Source: Patescibacteria group bacterium UBA6023 (GTDB taxonomy: Bacteria; Patescibacteriota; Minisyncoccia; Phycocordibacterales; UBA6899). Taken from it: a DNA stretch of 13,207 nt. Shown piece after piece: positions 13,189 to 13,207 of the stretch. Made by a program: the position numbers and the translations under genes. The stretch lies in the NCBI GenBank assembly GCA_002429425.1, contig DIZR01000098.1, forward strand, positions 1,071 through 14,277, given 5' to 3'. The stretch's first letter is position 1. Each line of letters begins with the position of its first letter. The notes under the pieces were generated by a model. The model worked only from the letters and a program-made list of their open reading frames with translations, ran no database searches and was not told where the DNA came from.

Positions 13189-13207
13189 ATGTTTAGTTAC
13201 TGTTATT

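Noticed and set aside
1..13207. CRISPR array, tRNA, rRNA, insertion sequence or phage gene
   Set aside because: No regularly spaced direct repeats, no tRNA-like cloverleaf, no rRNA-like sequence and no transposase or integrase motif was found on either strand by eye.
1..13207. Recoding of UGA as glycine, known in some Patescibacteria (Gracilibacteria, Absconditabacteria)
   Set aside because: The 92-aa gene and the 103-aa membrane protein end in TGA at sensible places, and no long gene needs in-frame TGA read-through, so the standard bacterial code fits.

Overview
The window looks like ordinary bacterial chromosome from a small-genome lineage, most likely Candidate Phyla Radiation (Patescibacteria, Parcubacteria-like). 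This placement is an inference. It rests on the peptidoglycan-binding-domain/sortase fusion, the small Trp/Tyr-rich and CBU_0592-like membrane proteins, very tight gene packing, and the scarcity of Shine-Dalgarno sites. TAA, TAG and TGA all serve as stops, so UGA is not recoded. I see no rRNA, tRNA, CRISPR array, insertion sequence or phage gene.

Layout: A truncated membrane-anchored protein begins at the left edge (minus strand). Next come an MsbA-type ABC exporter (266-2041, minus) and a GlgC-type sugar-1-phosphate nucleotidyltransferase (2156-3505, minus), the latter with a clear terminator, promoter and Shine-Dalgarno site. A plus-strand stretch holds a CBU_0592-like membrane protein (3689-3964) and an orphan 92-aa protein with its own promoter, RBS and terminator (4104-4382). 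That terminator abuts the convergent panD (4418-4759), which lies downstream of a 103-aa membrane protein (4815-5126). An M29-type aminopeptidase (5205-6215, plus) converges on a full-length M1 aminopeptidase (6230-8806, minus). Just upstream of M1 lies a previously hidden 3' remnant of a second M29-like gene (8834-8920).

From 9059 to 13188 every gene encodes a membrane-anchored or exported protein. They are a His-rich anchored protein, a sortase with a peptidoglycan-binding domain, two tandem translationally coupled M14 carboxypeptidases, and an anchored protein of unknown function. The region reads as a cell-surface block. The upstream M14 copy has lost two residues expected to be essential (third zinc ligand His to Phe, catalytic Glu to Leu), while the downstream copy keeps both. 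The operon therefore appears to pair a predicted pseudoenzyme with a predicted active enzyme.

Regulation: three minus-strand genes (ABC exporter, 103-aa membrane protein, upstream M14) carry an extended -10 element, TGN-TAWAAT, ending exactly 6 nt before the ATG. The M1 and M29 genes have weaker -10-like hexamers at the same distance. This geometry predicts leaderless mRNAs. In contrast, glgC and the 92-aa gene have leaders with SD sites. A 21-bp near-perfect palindrome sits in the divergent region between the His-rich protein and the sortase.
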